Assembly: GCF_017163755.1 (NCBI RefSeq)
Contig: NZ_JAFIWC010000007.1
Coordinates: 117,355-181,354 of the forward strand
From: Xanthomonas sp.
Lineage (GTDB): Bacteria > Pseudomonadota > Gammaproteobacteria > Xanthomonadales > Xanthomonadaceae
Length of the DNA stretch: 64,000 nucleotides
Direction of reading: 5' to 3'
A program made the position numbers and the translations under genes. The notes under the pieces were generated by a model. It was not told where the DNA came from, ran no database searches, and saw only the letters and a program-made list of their open reading frames with translations. Below, one piece after another: positions 1 through 9,239 of this stretch (positions are counted from its first letter, which is position 1; each line of letters opens with the position of its first letter).

Positions 1-948
1 CTGTCGACCAACGCCGGCGGCCCGCGCGCGGTGAAGTACGGCGCCACCCGCGACAACGTGCTCGGCCTGGTCGCGGTGACCGGCGCCGGCGAGCTGATCC
101 GCTGCGGCGGCGCCTACACCAAGAACGCCACCGGTTACGACCTGACCCATCTGCTGGTCGGCAGCGAAGGCACGCTGGCGCTGATCGTGGAGGCCACGCT
201 GAAGCTGTCGCCGCGGCCGCATGCGCAGGCCGGGCTGCGCGCGTTCTATCGCGACGCCGGCGCCGCCGCCGCGGCGGTGTCGCGGCTGATGGCGCAGCCG
301 ACCACGCCGGCGATGCTCGAGTTCATCGACCGGCGCAGCCTGCAGCTGCTTCGCGCCCACGGCAGCGACCTGCCCGAGGCCGGCGCGATGCTGCTGATCG
401 AGGCCGACGGCGACGACGACACCTTGCCGTTGGCGCTGCAGGCGCTGGGCACGGCCGCCGACGGCGACGGCCTGCTGGCGCTGGATGTGGCCACCGACGG
501 CGCCGCGCGCGATCGGCTGTGGGCGGCGCGGCGCGCGCTGTCGCCGGCGCTGCGCACGATCGCGCCGGGCAAGATCAACGAGGACGTGGTGGTGCCGGTG
601 TCGCGCATCCCCGAACTGGTCGCCGGGGTGGAAGCGCTGGCCGCCGAGTTCGACCTGGTGATCGTCGCCTTCGGCCATGCCGGCAACGGCAACCTGCACG
701 TCAACATCATGTACCACCCGGACGATGCGTCCGAGAGCGCACGCGCGCAGGCCGCGCTGCCGCGGCTGTTCGCGCTGGCCCTGGCGCTGGGCGGCACGCT
801 GTCGGGCGAGCACGGCATCGGCGTGGCCAAGCGCGACTACATGGCGCAGGCGTTCGACGCGGCCACGCTGGCGGCGATGCGCGCGGTCAAGCGCGCGCTG
901 GACCCGGACGGCATCCTCAATCCCGGCAAGGTGCTGCCGGACGCCTGA
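1..948 (+). CDS. glcD: FAD-binding glycolate/D-lactate oxidase subunit, GlcD-like (5' truncated)
   Basis: The gene enters the window already in frame; 315 residues are visible and the start lies outside. The family oxidises glycolate or D-lactate with FAD in the FAD_binding_4 / FAD-oxidase C-terminal fold. Visible are the FAD-site stretch STNAGGPRAVKYGATRDN, then YTKNATGYDLTHLLVGSEGTL, and near the C terminus the HAGNGNLHVN and LSGEHGIG motifs, both diagnostic of the oxidase C-terminal domain. It ends in TGA at 946-948. The next gene is convergent, so it is the last gene of its transcript here. Glycolate versus D-lactate specificity cannot be told from the fragment. Confidence 0.88.
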   Translation: MSTNAGGPRAVKYGATRDNVLGLVAVTGAGELIRCGGAYTKNATGYDLTHLLVGSEGTLALIVEATLKLSPRPHAQAGLRAFYRDAGAAAAAVSRLMAQPTTPAMLEFIDRRSLQLLRAHGSDLPEAGAMLLIEADGDDDTLPLALQALGTAADGDGLLALDVATDGAARDRLWAARRALSPALRTIAPGKINEDVVVPVSRIPELVAGVEALAAEFDLVIVAFGHAGNGNLHVNIMYHPDDASESARAQAALPRLFALALALGGTLSGEHGIGVAKRDYMAQAFDAATLAAMRAVKRALDPDGILNPGKVLPDA

Positions 949-1064
949 ACCACGATGGCCGACGCTGCGGCGCGGATCCTCCACGCGCCGAAGGCGGCGA
1001 CGGCCCCGCATGGCGCGCGGCATGCACCACGCGATGCGCGGCGATCCTTGCCACGCCGCGCGCC

Positions 1065-4000
1065 CTACTCGGCCGGACGCTGCGCCCACGCGGCGACACC
1101 GCCGCGCCGGCGCGCGATGCGCCGCGTCCACGCCCAGCCGTCCTCCACGCAGGTGAACACGACCGGCACCACCAGCAGGCTGAGCAGCGTGGAGGTCGCC
1201 AGCCCACCGATCACCGCGATGGCCATCGGCTGGCGGAAGCTGGCATCGGCGCCCAGCCCCAGCGCGATCGGCAGCATGCCGGCGATCATCGCCAGCGAGG
1301 TCATGACGATCGGGCGGGCGCGCTGGCTGCAGGCCTCCAGCAGTGCCGTGGCGCGGTCCAGCCCATGCGCGCGCATCGCCTGCACGGCATGGTCCACCAG
1401 CAGGATGGAGTTCTTGGTCACCACGCCCATCAGCATGACCAGGCCGATCATCGCCGGCACGTCCAGCGCGCTGCCGCTCGCCAGCAGCGCCAGCAGCGCG
1501 CCGCCCAGCGACAGCGGCACCGCCGAGAGGATCGTCAGCGGCTGGAACACGTCCTTGAACAGCAGGATCAGCACGCAGAACATGCAGGCCACGCCGGCGC
1601 AGATGGCCATCAGGAAGCCGCTCGCCAGTTCCGCGGCAAGCTCCGAATCGCCGGCCTCGATCCGGCTCACGCCCTTGGGCATGGCGCGGCTCACCTGCAG
1701 CGCGGCCACCGCCGCGTCCGCATCGCCCAGCGGCATGCCGGCCAGGCCCGCGCTCACGGTCACGTAGCGGCGCCGGTCGTAGCGGTCGATCTGGTGCGGG
1801 CCGCTCTCGATCGAGAGGCTGGCGATGCTGTCCAGCGGCACCGAACCTGCGCGCGCCGGCACCCGCAGCCGGCCGATGGCCTCCAGGTCGTTGCGCAGCC
1901 GCGTCGGCACCTGCACCCGGATCAGGATCTGCCGGTTGTCCAGGTTCAACCGCGGCAGGTCGGTATCGAAGTCGCCGCCGAACGCGACGCGCACCGTCTC
2001 GGCGATGGCGGCGGTGTCCACGCCCAGCTCGGCCGCGCGCACGGTGTCCGGCCGGATCGTCACCTCGGGCTGCTCCATGCTCGCGGTCGAGGCGACGTTG
2101 ACCAGGCCCTGGATGCCGCGCATCTGCCGCTCCATCGCCTGCGCGGTCTCCTTGAGCAGGCGGGCGTCGTCGCTGGCCAGGATCAGCGCCAGATCGCCGC
2201 CGAGGTTGTTGCCGCCCACGGTGAAACGCGCCCCCGGGATCGGCTCCAGCCGCTCGCGGATCGCCCGTTCGATCTGCGGCTGCGACGGGCGCGCGTCGCG
2301 CGGCTGCAGCTTCAGCGTCAACCGCGCGCGCCGCGCCTCCGGGCTCGAATGGCCTTCGTTGTCCTGCGCCTCGCCGACGCTGGTGAACACCGAGGCGACA
2401 CCCGGCACGCCGTCCAGCGCGTGCCGGACCCGCTCCGCCGCGCGCAGCGTGTCCTCCAGCGCGCCGCCGGGCGCCAGTTCCAGCCCCACCTCCACGAAGC
2501 CCTGTTCGGCCGCCGGAATGAACCCGGTCGGCAGCAGCGGCAGCAGCGCGAACGAGCCGGCCATGAACGCGCCGGCGGCGGCGAGCGTGGCCTTGCGGTG
2601 CGCCAGGCACCAGCTCGCCGCCGCGAGGTAGCGCGCCATCCACGGCCCGCGGTGCTCGCGCTTGGCCGGCGCGTCCTTCAACCAGTGCACCGCGAGCAGC
2701 GGCGTCAGCAGGCGCGCCACCAGCAGCGACGCCAGCACAGCGATGACCGCGGTCCAGCCGAACTGCTCGAACAGCATGCCCGGCACGCCCGGCATCACCG
2801 CGGTGGGCAGGAACACCGCCACCAGCGTCAGCGTGGTCGCCATCACCGCCAGCGCGATCTCGGTCACCGCGTCGCCGGTGGCCTGCCGCAGCGGCTTGCC
2901 CTGGCGCCGGTGGCGCTCGATGTTCTCGATCTCCACGATCGCGTCGTCGACCAGGATGCCGGCCACCACCGCCAGCGCCAGCAGGGTCAGGGTGTTGAGC
3001 GAAAATCCCAGCCACGGCATCAGCGCGAAGGTCGGCAGGATGGACAGCGGCAGCGCCATCGCCGCGACCAGGGTGGCGCGCCAGTCGCGCAGGAACCACC
3101 ACACCACCAGGATCGCCAGCACCGCCCCTTCCAGCAGCATCTGCATCGAGCCGTGGAACTGTTCCAGGGTGTAGTCCACGCTGCCCGCTATCCGGGTCGC
3201 CACCAGCTGCGGATGGCTCTCGCGCAACGCCGACAGCGCCCGCGCCACCTCCTCGGCGATCACCGTCTCGTCCATGCCCTTGGCCCGGTAGACGTGGAAG
3301 CCGACCACCGGCGCGCCGTTGAGCAGCGCGGCCTGGCTGCGGTCGCGATGGCCATCGACGACGGTCGCCACCTGATGCAGGTGCACCCGGCGGCCGTCGG
3401 ACAGCGGAATGGCCAGGTTCTGCAGCTCGTCCGCCTGGCGCGCGGTGGCGATGGTCCGCAACGACTGCTCGCCGCCGCCCACGCGCGCCAGGCCGCCGGA
3501 GGCCTCCTGCTGCACGCGGCGCAGTCCGCGCGAGACGTCGGCCGCGGTCACGCCGAGCGCGGCCAGGCGGATCGGATCGACCTCCACCCGCACTTCGCGC
3601 TGCACCCCGCCGATGCGTGCCACCCGGCCCACGCCGGGAATCGCGCGCAACGCCTTGTCGATCGTATCGTCCACGAACCACGACAGCGCCTGCTCGTCCA
3701 TCGCCGTGGACGCCACCGCATAGGTGACGATCGGACTGCCGCCGACCACTTCGGCGCTGACCGCCGGCTGCAGCACGTCGGCCGGCAGGTCCGAGCGGGT
3801 GCGGTCGACGGCCTGCTTGACCTCGTTCAGCGCCTCCTGCAGCGGCTTGCCGATCTCGAACTCCGCCGAGATCTGCACCGCGCCGTTGCTGACCTGGGTG
3901 CGCAGGTGGCGCAGCCCGACCACGCCGGTGATCGCGTCCTCCACCGGCCGCGCGACCTCGGTCTCCAGCTGCGCCGGCGCCACGCCTGGCTGCGCCAGGG

Positions 4001-4142
4001 CGACGTTGACGGTGGGAAGCTCGAAGTCGGGCAGGTTCTGGATGGGCAGGCGCCCGAACCCCAGCCCGCCGGCGACGGCCAGCAGCAGGAACAGCAGCAC
4101 CACCGGCATCGGATTGCGGATCGACCAGGTCGCCGGATTCAT
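1065..4142 (-). CDS. RND efflux pump inner-membrane permease, AcrB/MexB (HAE1) type
   Basis: A 1025-residue proton-driven RND exporter, the usual family length. The N terminus (MNPATWSIRNPMPVVLLFLLL) is the first membrane helix, followed by the porter domain. Motif VVAGILVDDAIVEIENIERH, in the middle of the first helix bundle, carries the adjacent Asp pair used for proton relay, and a second bundle with GVVTKNSILLVDHA follows. The start is the ATG at 4142, which overlaps the TGA of the upstream membrane fusion gene (ATGA), so the two are translationally coupled. No outer-membrane factor is adjacent, so the pump presumably uses a TolC-like channel encoded elsewhere. Substrates are unknown. Confidence 0.93.
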   Translation of the reverse strand: MNPATWSIRNPMPVVLLFLLLAVAGGLGFGRLPIQNLPDFELPTVNVALAQPGVAPAQLETEVARPVEDAITGVVGLRHLRTQVSNGAVQISAEFEIGKPLQEALNEVKQAVDRTRSDLPADVLQPAVSAEVVGGSPIVTYAVASTAMDEQALSWFVDDTIDKALRAIPGVGRVARIGGVQREVRVEVDPIRLAALGVTAADVSRGLRRVQQEASGGLARVGGGEQSLRTIATARQADELQNLAIPLSDGRRVHLHQVATVVDGHRDRSQAALLNGAPVVGFHVYRAKGMDETVIAEEVARALSALRESHPQLVATRIAGSVDYTLEQFHGSMQMLLEGAVLAILVVWWFLRDWRATLVAAMALPLSILPTFALMPWLGFSLNTLTLLALAVVAGILVDDAIVEIENIERHRRQGKPLRQATGDAVTEIALAVMATTLTLVAVFLPTAVMPGVPGMLFEQFGWTAVIAVLASLLVARLLTPLLAVHWLKDAPAKREHRGPWMARYLAAASWCLAHRKATLAAAGAFMAGSFALLPLLPTGFIPAAEQGFVEVGLELAPGGALEDTLRAAERVRHALDGVPGVASVFTSVGEAQDNEGHSSPEARRARLTLKLQPRDARPSQPQIERAIRERLEPIPGARFTVGGNNLGGDLALILASDDARLLKETAQAMERQMRGIQGLVNVASTASMEQPEVTIRPDTVRAAELGVDTAAIAETVRVAFGGDFDTDLPRLNLDNRQILIRVQVPTRLRNDLEAIGRLRVPARAGSVPLDSIASLSIESGPHQIDRYDRRRYVTVSAGLAGMPLGDADAAVAALQVSRAMPKGVSRIEAGDSELAAELASGFLMAICAGVACMFCVLILLFKDVFQPLTILSAVPLSLGGALLALLASGSALDVPAMIGLVMLMGVVTKNSILLVDHAVQAMRAHGLDRATALLEACSQRARPIVMTSLAMIAGMLPIALGLGADASFRQPMAIAVIGGLATSTLLSLLVVPVVFTCVEDGWAWTRRIARRRGGVAAWAQRPAE

Positions 4143-5395
4143 GGCGCGACCGCCTCCACGCCGCCGCCCGGTACCGCCGATGCGACCGCGTTCGTGCCGA
4201 TCCTCACCCGGTCGCCGTCGGCCAGGAATCCCGCGCCCAGCTCGGCCACGTGCGCGCCCTCGCGCAGGCCGGACACGATCTCCACCGAACGCCCCTGCCG
4301 GCGCCCGACCGTGACCGCGCGTGCGCTGGCCTTGCCGGTGCCGCCCTGGGCGCTGATCTCGAACACGAAACTGCGCCCATCGCGGATCACCACCGCCGCC
4401 GCCGGGACCACCAGCGCCGCCGAGGTCGCCTGCGCGATCTCGCCCTCGACGTACATCCCCGCCCGCGCGCCGCTGCCGGGGCGCAGGTCGGCATAGACCA
4501 GGCCCATGCGCGAATCGGTGCCGAGCGTCGGCGCCGCCTGCCGCACCGTGGCCACGGCGCGGCTGCCATCGGGCAACGCCAGCACCACCTCGCGTCCCGG
4601 CAGGATCTGCGCGATCTGCCGCGCGCCGACCTCGCCACGCCATTCCAGGCGCTGTTGGCGGATCAACCGGAACAACGGCTGGCCCTGCTCCGGTACCGCG
4701 CCGAGCGTGGCGGTGCGCTCGCTGATCACCCCATCGTCCGGCGCGCGCAGCACCGCGTACGCGATCTCCACCTGCTTGGCCCGCAACGAGGCCTGCGCCG
4801 ACCGCACCGCGGCGGCGGCCGATTCGGCCTGGGTCAGCGACTGCAGGATCGACTGCTCGCTGAGCGCGCCGCTGGCGCGCAGCTTCACCGCGCGTTCGGC
4901 ATCGCGCGCGGCCTGCGCGGCCTGCGCCTGCGCCTGGGCCAGGGCCGCCTGCAGCCGGTGCGCCTCGGCCTGCAGCAGCGCATCGTCGAAACGCGCCAGC
5001 ACCTGGCCCCGGCGGACGCGGTCGCCGACCTGCGCATCCACGCTGGCCACGCGCAGCCCGCCCAGCGGCGCGCCCAGCGCCGATTCCTGCCACGGCACGA
5101 TCGCGCCGGAGGCACGCAAGGTTTCCCGCCACGACTGGTAGGCCGCACGGGCGGTGGTGATGGTCATCGCCATCGGCGCGGCGTCGGCCGCGGGATCGGC
5201 ATGCGGCACGGGCGGCTGCGGACCCGGCTGGGCCACCACGATCGAGGCCAGCACCGCCGCGCCGGCGGCGAGCGCACCGATCAGGCAGATGAACCACAGT
5301 TGGCCGCGTCCGCGCAGGCGGCGCCTGCCCGAACCGGGGTGGACGCCGCCGGCGCGGACGCGGGCGACGGCGTATCGATGGCGCAACGGTGCCAT
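4139..5395 (-). CDS. RND efflux periplasmic adaptor (membrane fusion protein, HlyD/AcrA family)
   Basis: A 418-residue periplasmic adaptor that would link the RND permease encoded immediately downstream to an outer-membrane channel. The N terminus has a basic stretch followed by one membrane anchor (LWFICLIGALAAGAAVLASIVVA). Then come a lipoyl/barrel-sandwich half (VDAQVGDRVRRGQVLARFD), an Ala/Gln-rich alpha-helical hairpin (LQAALAQAQAQAAQAARDAE) and the beta-barrel and membrane-proximal parts. The ATG at 5395 is preferred over the in-frame ATG at 5578. The extra 61 residues of the longer version are Arg/Pro-rich with no family similarity, and the shorter form places the anchor near the N terminus. 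The stop overlaps the permease start. Confidence 0.9.
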   Translation of the reverse strand: MAPLRHRYAVARVRAGGVHPGSGRRRLRGRGQLWFICLIGALAAGAAVLASIVVAQPGPQPPVPHADPAADAAPMAMTITTARAAYQSWRETLRASGAIVPWQESALGAPLGGLRVASVDAQVGDRVRRGQVLARFDDALLQAEAHRLQAALAQAQAQAAQAARDAERAVKLRASGALSEQSILQSLTQAESAAAAVRSAQASLRAKQVEIAYAVLRAPDDGVISERTATLGAVPEQGQPLFRLIRQQRLEWRGEVGARQIAQILPGREVVLALPDGSRAVATVRQAAPTLGTDSRMGLVYADLRPGSGARAGMYVEGEIAQATSAALVVPAAAVVIRDGRSFVFEISAQGGTGKASARAVTVGRRQGRSVEIVSGLREGAHVAELGAGFLADGDRVRIGTNAVASAVPGGGVEAVAP

Positions 5396-5653
5396 GCGGG
5401 ATCCAGTGATGGAGGGGGATGGGCGCGGCGTGGCTCGGGCGCAAGCGCGCCGGGGGCTGCCGTTCGCCGCCGACTGTAGGGGCGGGCGAATTACCTGCTT
5501 CTTACTGCACCGGTGCGCGGATCGGTCCTGTTCGATCGGCGCGTTCGCCGCGCCGACCGGGCGCGCGCGCGTCTTCAACGCGACGCGTAAGTCGCGCGTA
5601 AGTCGCTGCCGGCAAGAATCATCCCCGCCCCCTTCCCAAAGCAGCCCAACCCC
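5396..5653. other. Divergent promoter region between the RND operon and mipA
   Basis: These 258 bases separate the minus-strand efflux operon from the plus-strand mipA gene. They must hold both promoters. Apart from the 11-bp direct repeat annotated separately at 5585-5606 I see no other gene and no clear -10/-35 pair. Confidence 0.5.
5585..5606. promoter_or_regulatory. Tandem 11-bp direct repeat, likely OmpR/PhoB-type response-regulator box
   Basis: GCGTAAGTCGC occurs twice with no gap, ending 47 bases before the mipA ATG. Two direct half-sites with an 11-bp period are the usual target geometry of OmpR/PhoB-family regulators. Such a regulator is encoded two genes downstream (6487-7197), so autoregulation of mipA plus the regulator, and possibly of the divergent efflux operon, is a reasonable inference. 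Confidence 0.45.
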
Positions 5654-6454
5654 ATGCTCAAGTACGTCGCGACCATCCCCTTCCTACTCCCCACGCTGGC
5701 CCTGGCGCAGACCGCCTCCAGCAGCAGCGACCTGCTGGCCCAGGCAGACGACGATCGCTGGTCGATCGGGGTGGGCGCCGCCGTGCGCCAGAGCCCCTAT
5801 GCCGGCGAGGGCACGCGGATCCGTCCGGTGCCGCTGCTGACCTACGACGGCGAGCGCCTGTTCTGGCGCGGCCTGAGCGGCGGCATGCATCTCATCGGCG
5901 GCGACACCTTCAAGCTGGACGCGATCGTCGCCGGGCGCTTCGACGGCTTCGATATCGAGGACCTGGGCCGCACCGAGCTGGCCCGCAACGGCGTGGACGC
6001 CTCGCTGCTGGAGGACCGCGACGACGGCCTGGATGCGGGCATGGCCGCGAGCTGGAGCGGCCGCGCCGGCGAGTTCAAGCTGCGCGCGCTGGTCGACGTG
6101 ACCGATGCCAGCGGCGGCTACGAAGTGGCCGCCGACTACGCCTACCGCCTGCAGTGGGGCCGCACGACCGTGGTGCCGGGCGTGGGCGTACGCTGGATGT
6201 CCGACGACATGGTGGACTACTACTATGGCACCCTGGACGAGGAGGTCGCGCGCGGCGTGCCGTTCTACCAGCCCGGCGCGGCGCTGGTGCCGCAGGTGAG
6301 CGTGGGCTTCTCCCGTCCGCTGGGAGAGAAGTGGAAGCTGCAAGGATCGCTGGACTACAAGTTCCTTCCCAACGAGATCACCGACAGCCCGCTGATGGAA
6401 CCGGACACCGACGGCTCGGCAGGCCTGATGATCGGCATCAGCCGCGGCTTCTGA
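5654..6454 (+). CDS. MipA/OmpV-family outer-membrane protein
   Basis: A 266-residue beta-barrel protein of the MipA/OmpV family, members of which act as scaffold for MltA or as small-molecule porins. It has a clear signal peptide (MLKYVATIPFLLPTLALAQ, cleavage after ALA). The family features visible are the opening WSIGVGAAVRQSPYAGEGTRIRPVPLLTYDGERLFWRG region, alternating barrel strands, and a terminal aromatic residue (GISRGF) for BAM recognition. It lies 32 bases upstream of a response regulator gene with which it probably forms an operon, and is divergent from an RND efflux operon. That pairing suggests an envelope-stress or drug response, but no ligand can be inferred. Confidence 0.85.
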   Translation: MLKYVATIPFLLPTLALAQTASSSSDLLAQADDDRWSIGVGAAVRQSPYAGEGTRIRPVPLLTYDGERLFWRGLSGGMHLIGGDTFKLDAIVAGRFDGFDIEDLGRTELARNGVDASLLEDRDDGLDAGMAASWSGRAGEFKLRALVDVTDASGGYEVAADYAYRLQWGRTTVVPGVGVRWMSDDMVDYYYGTLDEEVARGVPFYQPGAALVPQVSVGFSRPLGEKWKLQGSLDYKFLPNEITDSPLMEPDTDGSAGLMIGISRGF

Positions 6455-6486
6455 CCGGTACCACCCGCTTCCTTTTCCCGACCTCC

Positions 6487-7197
6487 ATGTCCCAGCCCGC
6501 CACGCCCCTTCCCAACAGGATCGCCCTGGTCGAGGACCACGAGCGCCTTGCCGTGCTGGTGGAGCGCGGGCTGGGCGCTGCGGGAATCGCGGTGGACACC
6601 TTCCACACCATGGACGCGGCCTGGCACGGGATTTCCCAGCACGCGTACGCCGCGGCCGTCATCGACCGCGGCCTTCCCGACGGCGACGGCCTGAACCTGG
6701 TCCGGCGCATGCGCGCGGCCGACAACCGCGTCCCGTGCCTGATGCTGACCTCGCGCGATGCGCTGCGCGACCGCGTGGACGGGCTGGACGCCGGCGCCGA
6801 CGACTACCTGCCCAAGCCGTTCGCGATGGAGGAACTGGCCGCGCGCGTGCGTGCGCTGATGCGGCGTCCGCCGGAACTGCGCGACCTGCAACTGGTCCAT
6901 CACGGCCTGCAGGTCCTGCCCGAAGCCGGCTGCATGCGCTTCGGCGAGGAACAGGTCAGCCTGGCGCCGGCGGAACTGCAGATCGCGATCTGCCTGGTCC
7001 GCGCCGCCGGGCAGGTGGTGCGCCGCGGCGCGCTGGAGGCGGCGGCCTGGGGCGTGGCGGACGCGGTCACGCCCAATGCGCTGGACGTGGCCCTGCACCG
7101 GCTGCGCAAGAAACTGGCCGCCATCGACTGCGACCTGTCCGTGGTCAACGTGCGCAACCTGGGCTTCGCGCTGCGGCGTGCGGAGGCGGCGGCGTAG
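6487..7197 (+). CDS. OmpR/PhoB-family response regulator, orphan
   Basis: A 236-residue DNA-binding response regulator. The receiver domain shows the acidic pair (E16, D17), the phospho-acceptor D60 in VIDRGLPDGDGL, the switch T88 (MLTSRD) and K110 (LPKPF). Residues about 130-230 form a winged helix ending in VNVRNLGFALRR. The start at 6487 puts the receiver motif IALVEDH at residue 12; longer in-frame versions run into mipA. No histidine kinase is encoded next to it: the next gene is a secreted hydrolase. The partner must therefore be elsewhere or lost. The direct-repeat box at 5585-5606 is its likely target. Confidence 0.88.
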   Translation: MSQPATPLPNRIALVEDHERLAVLVERGLGAAGIAVDTFHTMDAAWHGISQHAYAAAVIDRGLPDGDGLNLVRRMRAADNRVPCLMLTSRDALRDRVDGLDAGADDYLPKPFAMEELAARVRALMRRPPELRDLQLVHHGLQVLPEAGCMRFGEEQVSLAPAELQIAICLVRAAGQVVRRGALEAAAWGVADAVTPNALDVALHRLRKKLAAIDCDLSVVNVRNLGFALRRAEAAA

Positions 7198-7395
7198 TCC
7201 TGCCGGACCGCGGTTCGACCATGGCGGCGAACGATGCGGGCGCGTCGCCGTTGCCGCGCGGCGGCCTCGCGGCAACGCGGGCATGACGATCCGGCCATGC
7301 GGTGGCGCCGCGCTTGCGCGACAGTGGCGGCGTGGCGGAGACAGCGCGGCGCATTCGCGCCGCGGTCGCGCCGCCTCGACAAGGGAGCGATTGGC

Positions 7396-8346
7396 ATGGC
7401 GATCAGGTTCGGTATCGTGGCCGCCGTGGCGTGGCTGGCGGGCGGCGCTGTCGCCTCGGCACAGCCGGTGGCCGAACGCACGATCGAGACCGCCACGCTC
7501 TCGGCCACGCTGTACGCGCCGGACGACGGCGCGGCGCATCCGGCGGTACTGGTGCTGGGCGGCGCGGAAGGCGGGCGTGGCTGGGCCAAGGGGATCGCCC
7601 GGCGTCTGGCCGAGCAAGGCTATGTCGCGCTCGCGCAAAGCTACTTCAACGGCCCCGGCCTGCCGCCGCAACTCAGTGCGATACCGCTGGAACGGCTACA
7701 GGCCGGCATCGATTACCTGGCGCAGGCGCAACGCGGGGCGCCCTCGCGCATTGCCGTGCTCGGGCTGTCCAAGGGCGCGGAAGCGGCGCTGGTGCTGGCC
7801 GCGCACGACGCGCGCGTCGCCGCGGTGGTGGCGGCGTCGCCATCGGACGTGGTGTGGCAAGGCATCGACCGCAGCGGCGGCGCACCGGCCAGTTCGTGGA
7901 CGTTCTCCGGCAAGCCGCTGGCCTATGTGCCGTTCGCGCCATGCCCCGACTGCAAGGGCCTGCTGGATCTGTACCGGCACAGCGGCGAGGCGGTGGCGGC
8001 CGACAGCGCCGCGAAGATCGCGGCAGAGCGCATCCGCGGGCCGGTGCTGCTGATCGCCAGCGCGCAGGACCAGGTGTGGCCGTCCGCGCAGATGGCCGCC
8101 TCGCTCGCCGGGCGCCTGAAGCGCGCGGGCTTCGCCCACCGCGTCGACGTGCTGCAGTACCCGCAGGGCGGGCATTTCGCGTTCGGCCCGCCCCCGACCG
8201 ACGCCACGCTGCAGGAGGACATCGGCTTCGGCGGCGGCACCCCGTCCGGGCTGCGCGAAGCGCGCGCGCACAGCTGGGCGCAGGTGTCGGCCTTCCTCGA
8301 CACCGCGCTGCGCGGCGACGACGTGCCGGCGGCGCCTACGAATTGA
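7396..8346 (+). CDS. Secreted alpha/beta hydrolase with BAAT / acyl-CoA thioester hydrolase-type domain
   Basis: A 316-residue alpha/beta-hydrolase with a signal peptide (MAIRFGIVAAVAWLAGGAVASAQ). The nucleophile elbow GLSKGAE places the catalytic Ser at 125. A later LIASAQDQVWPS (acid) and QGGHFAFG (His) complete a plausible triad. The layout matches the BAAT/acyl-CoA thioester hydrolase C-terminal domain and dienelactone hydrolases, but the exported location argues against CoA esters as substrate. The start is supported by AAGGGAG eight bases upstream. The 198 bases before it hold no gene. Substrate unknown. Confidence 0.78.
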   Translation: MAIRFGIVAAVAWLAGGAVASAQPVAERTIETATLSATLYAPDDGAAHPAVLVLGGAEGGRGWAKGIARRLAEQGYVALAQSYFNGPGLPPQLSAIPLERLQAGIDYLAQAQRGAPSRIAVLGLSKGAEAALVLAAHDARVAAVVAASPSDVVWQGIDRSGGAPASSWTFSGKPLAYVPFAPCPDCKGLLDLYRHSGEAVAADSAAKIAAERIRGPVLLIASAQDQVWPSAQMAASLAGRLKRAGFAHRVDVLQYPQGGHFAFGPPPTDATLQEDIGFGGGTPSGLREARAHSWAQVSAFLDTALRGDDVPAAPTN

Positions 8347-8513
8347 CGGATTTCTTGCGCGCGCCGTGCTGCCGCTCGAAGGCAGGTTGCCGTTTCAGCG
8401 CCCATCCAGCCGTTCGGCGCAGCGTATGTAAGGCGGCCAAAATCCAGTGGCACCGCTGCCGATGCGACCACGGCGCATGATCAAGGATGCATCGGTCGCA
8501 GGTACCGCCACCG

Positions 8514-9239
8514 TCACTGGCGGTCACCCGTGCCGATGAAGCGCAGGCCCACGCCCGGTTCGGTGGCGATGTAGCGCGGCGCCACCGCGCTGTCGCCGAG
8601 TTTCTGCCGCAGCTTGCCGACCAGGATGCGCAGGTAGTGGGTGTCCTCCTGGTGCGTCGGCCCCCACACTTCGCGCAGCAGTTGCGGCTGGGTGACCACC
8701 CGCCCGCTGTGGCGCAGCAGCAGCGCCAGCAAGGCGTACTCCTTGCGGCCCAGCGCCAGCGCCTCACCGTCCACGCGCACTTCGCGCAGGCCCAGGTGGA
8801 TATGCAGGTGGCCGTCGTCGAACACCGGCTCGGCCTCGCCGGCCACCGGCTGCATGCGCAACAGCACGCGGATGCGCGCCATCAGCTCCTGCACGCCGAA
8901 CGGCTTGGTCACGTAGTCGTTGGCGCCGGCGTCCAGCGCCTGCACCTTTTCCGCCTCGCCGGCGCGCACGGTGAGCATGATCACCGGCACCGACGACCAC
9001 TGCCGCAGTTCGCGCAGCACGCTGTGCCCGTCCTGGTCCGGCAGGCCGACGTCCAGCACCACCAGCTCGGCGCCGTGCGCGGCCAGCTGCGCCAAGCCGT
9101 CGGCGCCGGTGGCGGCCTGCAGCACGCGGTAGCCCTGCGCGCGCAGGCTGATGTCGAGGAAGCGGCGGATCTGCGGCTCGTCGTCGACGACCAGCACGCG
9201 CGGCGGCGGAATCGGATCGGCGGAGGAGTCAGTCGGCAT
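8514..9239 (-). CDS. kdpE: KdpE, response regulator of the potassium operon
   Basis: A 241-residue OmpR-type regulator that activates kdp transcription under potassium limitation. The receiver has the acidic pocket D19/D20/E21, acceptor D63 (VVLDVGLPDQDG) and K in YVTKPFG. The C-terminal winged helix ends RYIATEPGVGLRFIG. The ATG lies within the last 11 bases of kdpD, so the sensor and regulator are translationally coupled. It is the last gene of the torF-kdpFABCDE string. The 167 bases after it, to the convergent hydrolase, contain no gene. Confidence 0.95.
   Translation of the reverse strand: MPTDSSADPIPPPRVLVVDDEPQIRRFLDISLRAQGYRVLQAATGADGLAQLAAHGAELVVLDVGLPDQDGHSVLRELRQWSSVPVIMLTVRAGEAEKVQALDAGANDYVTKPFGVQELMARIRVLLRMQPVAGEAEPVFDDGHLHIHLGLREVRVDGEALALGRKEYALLALLLRHSGRVVTQPQLLREVWGPTHQEDTHYLRILVGKLRQKLGDSAVAPRYIATEPGVGLRFIGTGDRQ

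Noticed and set aside
519..4496. A very long plus-strand open frame opposite the RND pump
   Set aside because: The product is a His/Arg/Gln-rich string without any domain. It is an antisense shadow of a high-GC gene; the minus-strand frame has clear RND motifs.
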